Of a stretch of DNA of 18,388 nucleotides, positions 15,347 to 18,388 are shown piece by piece. Source of the stretch: an uncultured Prevotella sp. (GTDB lineage: Bacteria > Bacteroidota > Bacteroidia > Bacteroidales > Bacteroidaceae); contig CALBJK010000270.1 in assembly GCA_937892695.1 (NCBI GenBank), positions 1 through 18,388 on the forward strand, in the 5' to 3' direction. How positions within the stretch are numbered: the stretch's first letter is position 1; every line of letters starts with the position of its first letter. Position numbers and translations under genes: made by a program. The notes below the pieces were generated by a model that had not been told where the DNA came from, made no database searches, and saw nothing but the letters and a program-made list of their open reading frames with translations.

Positions 15347-16231
15347 ATGAATACTGAATTATTTAAGCTGATACGTCCCCAGCAATGGGTTAAAAATCTG
15401 TTCGTCTTTGTACCGTTGTTCTTTGCCGGCCAACTGTTCCGACTCGATGCTCTGGCCTATACCGTCGTGGTGTTTGTGGCTTTCTGCTTTATGTCGTCGG
15501 CCGTTTACTGCTACAACGACATTATCGATGCCGATGCCGACCGCCGTCATCCCGTCAAGTGTCACCGTCCTATAGCCTCGGGTGCGGTGTCGCCCCGTGC
15601 GGCTTACTTGCTCATGGCTGTGCTCACGGTGCTGTCGGCTGCGACGCTGCTCATGCTTTCAGGCGACATTCTCACCAATGTCGCTCTCGTGTTCGGTTTC
15701 TACTATCTGCTCAATCTCGCATATTGCTCCAAACTGAAACAGTTTGCCATTGTTGATGTATGTATCGTGGCCTTCGGTTTCGTGCTGCGCATCTTTGCCG
15801 GAGGCTTTGCCGGCGACATAGTGCTGAGCAAGTGGATAGTGCTTATGACCTTCCTGCTGACGCTGTTTCTCTCGTTCTCCAAGCGGCGCGACGACGTGCT
15901 GAGGATGAACGAGACGGGCGAAGCTCCGCGCAAGAACACCGTGCGCTACAATCTGACATTCATCAACCAGGCCGTCACCATCACGGCTGCCGTGACGCTC
16001 ATGTGCTACATCATGTACACTGTCTCGCCCGAAGTGACTGAGCATTTCGACACCGACCTGCTCTATCTCACGTCGGTCTTCGTACTGCTCGGACTGCTGC
16101 GCTACATCCAGATTTCGGTTGTCGACAAGAAGAGCGGCGACCCAACCAAGGTAATCCTTCATGACCACTTCTCCCAGACGGTCGTCCTTATGTGGATTCT
16201 GGCATTCCTCATTATCATTTATTTGTCATGA
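15347..16231 (+). CDS. UbiA-family polyprenyl-phosphate phosphoribosyltransferase
   Basis: This 294-aa protein has about eight to nine membrane helices and belongs to the UbiA superfamily. The aspartate-rich motif reads N57-D58-x2-D61-x3-D65-R-R-H68-P69-x-K71-x2-R74-P75. The RxHPxKxxRP extension marks the branch of mycobacterial DPPR synthase (Rv3806c), which transfers 5-phosphoribose from PRPP to decaprenyl phosphate, and separates it from quinone or heme branches. A second acidic cluster, SFSKRRDDVLRMNE, follows near 177-190. It overlaps the HAD phosphatase gene by 4 nt (ATGA), a sign of coupled translation. In the likely pathway it makes polyprenyl-phosphate 5-phosphoribose, which the phosphatase then dephosphorylates. 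The substrate is inferred from the motif, and the polyprenol length is unknown. Confidence 0.86.
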   Translation: MNTELFKLIRPQQWVKNLFVFVPLFFAGQLFRLDALAYTVVVFVAFCFMSSAVYCYNDIIDADADRRHPVKCHRPIASGAVSPRAAYLLMAVLTVLSAATLLMLSGDILTNVALVFGFYYLLNLAYCSKLKQFAIVDVCIVAFGFVLRIFAGGFAGDIVLSKWIVLMTFLLTLFLSFSKRRDDVLRMNETGEAPRKNTVRYNLTFINQAVTITAAVTLMCYIMYTVSPEVTEHFDTDLLYLTSVFVLLGLLRYIQISVVDKKSGDPTKVILHDHFSQTVVLMWILAFLIIIYLS

Positions 16232-16851
16232 CACAAAAGAAGAAAGTATATATCTTCGATTTTGACGGCACACTGACCAATTGCGATACGCTTATCGAGT
16301 TTATCCGTTTCTCGTTCTCTCCCTGGGCTTGTGCGGTGGGGTTATTGCTCGTGTCTCCACTGGTGGTGCTGATGAAACTTGGCCTTTACTCTAACAGCAA
16401 GGCCAAGCAGCGGCTCTTCTCCCATTTCTTCAAGGGTATGAGTCTTGAGATGTTCAACAACAACGGAGAAGCTTTCGCCGAATGCAACGAAAGATATATT
16501 CGTCAGAAGGCTGTCGATTTCATAATGGATAAAGCAAAAGAAACCCCTCGCCCCCGGCTTATTATCGTCAGCGCGAGCTTCGAGAATTGGGTAGAACCCT
16601 TTGCGCGTCTCTGGCTGGGCAACGGCAAGGGCAACGACATCACCGTCCTCGGCACCCGACCCGAGGTGAACGACGGGCTGCTGACAGGCCGCTTTGCCAC
16701 GCCAAATTGCTACGGAGCCGAGAAGGTGAGACGTGTGAGCGAAGTGCTCGGCGACCGCTCCGATTATTTCATAGAAGCTTTCGGCGACAGCCGGGGCGAC
16801 AAAGAACTGTTCGACTATGCTGATAAGGCTCATTTCCGGCCGTTTGAGTAA
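16228..16851 (+). CDS. HAD-IB family phosphatase, probable polyprenyl-phosphoribose phosphatase
   Basis: This 207-aa HAD superfamily IB (phosphoserine phosphatase-like) enzyme has all four motifs: D11-x-D13 in FDFDGTLTN, S115-A-S117 in IIVSAS, K166 in AEKVRRV, and G186-D187-S188-x2-D191. A hydrophobic stretch in the cap (about 33-52, WACAVGLLLVSPLVVLMKLG) could dip into the membrane, fitting a lipid substrate. The start at 16228 overlaps the UbiA stop as ATGA; the open frame upstream to 16192 is ignored. In mycobacteria the equivalent dephosphorylation of decaprenyl-phospho-phosphoribose is assigned to Rv3807c, which is a PAP2 type. Here a HAD enzyme occupies that place, so the role is inferred from position. 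A soluble small-molecule phosphatase remains possible. Confidence 0.85.
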   Translation: MTQKKKVYIFDFDGTLTNCDTLIEFIRFSFSPWACAVGLLLVSPLVVLMKLGLYSNSKAKQRLFSHFFKGMSLEMFNNNGEAFAECNERYIRQKAVDFIMDKAKETPRPRLIIVSASFENWVEPFARLWLGNGKGNDITVLGTRPEVNDGLLTGRFATPNCYGAEKVRRVSEVLGDRSDYFIEAFGDSRGDKELFDYADKAHFRPFE

Positions 16852-17230
16852 GAGTCGCCGCGAGCGGCTGGGCGAGATTGTCCGTTTCGGCATCGTCGGC
16901 GTGACGGCCACGGCGGTGCAGTATGCCGTCTACTGGATGCTCATACATGTAGCCGCGCCGGGAGTGGCGATGACAGTTGGCTATGTGGTCAGCTTCGCTT
17001 TCAACTTTGTGGCATCCACGCGCTACACCTTCCATGTGAAGGCCAACGCACGGCGCGGAGCCGGATTTGCCCTGTCCCACGTTGTCAACTATCTGCTCCA
17101 GATGGGAGCACTGACTTTCTTCCTCCATGTGGGAGTGGCCAAGCAGTGGGCACCAATACCGGTATTTGCCGTGTGCGTGCCGGTCAACTTCGTACTGGTG
17201 AGGTTCTTCCTGAAAGGTAATAGGATTTAA
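16817..17230 (+). CDS. GtrA family membrane protein
   Basis: This 137-aa protein has four membrane helices (about 22-43, 48-66, 84-104 and 112-131) and the GtrA layout: EIVRFGIVGVTATAVQYAVYWML at the start, FNFVASTRYTF in the middle and PVNFVLVRFFL at the end. GtrA proteins are small partners in moving or handing over polyprenyl-phosphate sugars; mycobacterial Rv3789 belongs here and acts with decaprenyl-phosphoarabinose. The ATG at 16817 overlaps the HAD gene by 35 nt. A TTG at 16844, overlapping the HAD stop, is an alternative start that would remove nine residues. Position right after the UbiA-type and HAD genes makes a lipid-linked pentose the likely cargo. The family call is firm and the cargo inferred. 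Confidence 0.88.
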   Translation: MLIRLISGRLSKSRRERLGEIVRFGIVGVTATAVQYAVYWMLIHVAAPGVAMTVGYVVSFAFNFVASTRYTFHVKANARRGAGFALSHVVNYLLQMGALTFFLHVGVAKQWAPIPVFAVCVPVNFVLVRFFLKGNRI

Positions 17231-17245
17231 GTAAACTGAAAATTA

Positions 17246-17410
17246 AATGAATGTCCGCATGTTACCAATAGTCCAATACAAGTTTAATCAGTCTGCTAAA
17301 TCTGCCAGACATTCACTTTCGTGCATCCAGAGTGTAGAGACAATACTCTGGTGCGTCTCTACTGTTGGATGGCATTTCTATTTTACATTGGCATAATGCG
17401 GACATTCATT
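17246..17410 (+). repeat. dispersed intergenic repeat with terminal inverted repeats, copy 2
   Basis: This 165-bp block is bounded by perfect 15-bp inverted repeats, AATGAATGTCCGCAT (17246-17260) and ATGCGGACATTCATT (17396-17410); the similarity continues inward with CCAAT on both sides. It aligns over its whole length, in reverse orientation, with the block before ispG (2985-3141). An internal GACATTCA (17308-17315) repeats the terminal motif. The centre can form CCAGAGT/ACTCTGG (17327-17333 and 17345-17351) or the competing hairpin GTAGAGAC/GTCTCTAC (17334-17341 and 17355-17362). Flanking TTAA occurs on both sides (17243-17246, 17409-17412), a possible target duplication, though copy 1 does not show it on its left. 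It lies inside an operon, 19 nt before the next start codon. Confidence 0.8.
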
Positions 17411-17429
17411 AAAATAAAAAGAATTGTTG

Positions 17430-18388
17430 ATGGGAATATTAAAAATTGCGACAGAAAAGATGCGGTGGCTGCTGTCTGTGCGGCGTGAAGAGAGGGTGCT
17501 GGCTGTGCTGATGCTTGTCATTTTCGTCACGTTCGACGCGCTTGTCATAGCCCGCTACTACGACCTGTTCACACCGTTGGCCGAGAAATACTGGGCCACG
17601 TTTGTCCACAATTTCCACCTTTCGGGCTTCGACCCGCTTACCTATTGCGTCGTGAGCGACTGGCACGCCTTCTACAACGTGTTCCGCCATCCGCTACTGG
17701 TCTTCTTCATGTATGTGCCATATATGCTCAACCGTGGGCTGATGTGGCTTTTGGGCATCAACTGTGCCGTCTTTATCGTCGCTGCGATACAGACGTTCTG
17801 CGCGTTCTATTCTATGATATTCCTTCGCCGCACGTTGCGCGAGGTTGTAGGTCTGGGACGTGGCGACGCTTCGCTGCTCACGCTGCTGTTCTTTTCTTTC
17901 GCCTACGTGCTGCTGTCGGCGATGGCTCCCGACCATTTTGTCATATCCATGATGTTAATCCTGCTGACCGTCTATGTATGCGGACGCAAGCTGAAGTCAG
18001 GCCGAAGCATCGGTATCGGCCAGTCGCTGTTGCTCTTCGTGCTCACAGCCGGGGTGTCGCTCAACAACGGTCTGAAGGTGTTCTTGGCCTCTCTGTTCGT
18101 GCGCGGACGGCGTTTCTTCCGGCCTGTCTATCTCGTGTGCGCCGTCCTGCTCCCTGCCGCTCTTATGTGGGGCGTGAGCAAGACCGAGTATGCCCGTATG
18201 GTATGGCCGATGGAGATGGCTCATCGCGCTGCCAAAGCCGAACGTGCCGCCAAGGAGAAGACCGCCCGAACCTTGCAGATGCACAACGATTCGATAGCAG
18301 CCTTGACGCATGGACACACCGCCAAAACCGTGTCAGTCAAAGACGACAGCGCGAAAACGTCTGCTACCGACAGCACCAAGACTGCCAC
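17430..18388 (+). CDS. polytopic membrane protein, DUF6080-like, 3' end beyond the window
   Basis: The frame is open from the ATG at 17430 to the end of the window, giving 319 residues without a stop. Hydrophobic helices lie near residues 23-42, 88-108, 112-133, 148-165, 168-184, 198-216 and 232-250. The loop after helix 1 reads HNFHLSGFDPLTY, with a conserved-looking W-x-x-FYN...RHPLL, which together recall the Bacteroidota family DUF6080, often seen beside UbiA-HAD-GtrA genes. The layout, with a long first loop holding an acidic residue (D68), is reminiscent of GT-C glycosyltransferases that use polyprenyl-phosphate sugars. Residues 262-319 form a hydrophilic Ala, Lys, Thr, Asp and Ser-rich tract running into the window edge. 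The family call is from memory and the glycosyltransferase role is an inference. Confidence 0.7.
   Translation, partial: MGILKIATEKMRWLLSVRREERVLAVLMLVIFVTFDALVIARYYDLFTPLAEKYWATFVHNFHLSGFDPLTYCVVSDWHAFYNVFRHPLLVFFMYVPYMLNRGLMWLLGINCAVFIVAAIQTFCAFYSMIFLRRTLREVVGLGRGDASLLTLLFFSFAYVLLSAMAPDHFVISMMLILLTVYVCGRKLKSGRSIGIGQSLLLFVLTAGVSLNNGLKVFLASLFVRGRRFFRPVYLVCAVLLPAALMWGVSKTEYARMVWPMEMAHRAAKAERAAKEKTARTLQMHNDSIAALTHGHTAKTVSVKDDSAKTSATDSTKTA

Noticed and set aside
16192..16227. Earlier start for the HAD phosphatase gene
   Set aside because: The ATG at 16228 gives the typical short lead before DFDGT and the common ATGA overlap with the UbiA stop.
2985..17410. The inverted repeat pair as an inversion switch for the 14 kb between the copies
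   Set aside because: The copies are too diverged for efficient homologous recombination, no recombinase is nearby, and both sides contain essential or operon genes.

Overview
The window looks like chromosome from a Bacteroidota member of the Prevotella group (Prevotella sensu lato). Four signs point there: a long-form (621 aa) IspG, a type IX secretion sorting domain at the end of a 1053-aa surface protein, a promoter with TTTG and TAnnTTTG boxes, and few Shine-Dalgarno-like sequences before starts. All convincing genes are on the + strand. No tRNA, rRNA, CRISPR array or transposase gene was seen.

Region 1 (1-1720) holds the end of a restriction-modification unit: a 5'-truncated D12-class adenine methyltransferase overlapping a PD-(D/E)XK-type restriction endonuclease. 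It is visibly more AT-rich than what follows and is probably acquired. Region 2 (1754-2932) is a PAP2-like membrane protein followed by purE (purine synthesis), closed by a terminator at 2943. Region 3 (2985-7345) starts with copy 1 of a roughly 160-bp dispersed repeat, then ispG (isoprenoid MEP pathway), a YghZ-type aldo/keto reductase, a small secreted DUF3887-like protein and a secreted glycerophosphodiester phosphodiesterase, closed by a strong terminator at 7300. Region 4 (7346-11020) is a 446-bp AT-rich leader with an inverted repeat, a large secreted protein (beta-helix, PKD-like segment, 16 leucine-rich repeats, T9SS sorting domain), and a 17-bp-stem terminator.

Region 5 (11230-18388) is a cell-envelope modification operon behind a good Bacteroidota promoter. 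It encodes a phosphoethanolamine-transferase-like sulfatase-fold enzyme, two acyltransferase-3 membrane proteins (the second carries a 1-nt frameshift near its start), a UbiA-type polyprenyl-phosphate phosphoribosyltransferase, a HAD-IB phosphatase, a GtrA-family membrane protein and, after copy 2 of the dispersed repeat, a polytopic membrane protein cut by the window end. UbiA, HAD and GtrA together resemble the mycobacterial route to polyprenyl-phosphate pentofuranose. I infer that this operon makes and uses a lipid-linked pentose to decorate a surface glycan.

The least expected observation is the repeat. Two diverged copies with terminal inverted repeats lie in opposite orientation about 14 kb apart (2985-3141 and 17246-17410), each ending 14-19 nt before a start codon. 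It behaves like a MITE or a structured intergenic repeat, and its central hairpin is retained although the stem sequence has changed.
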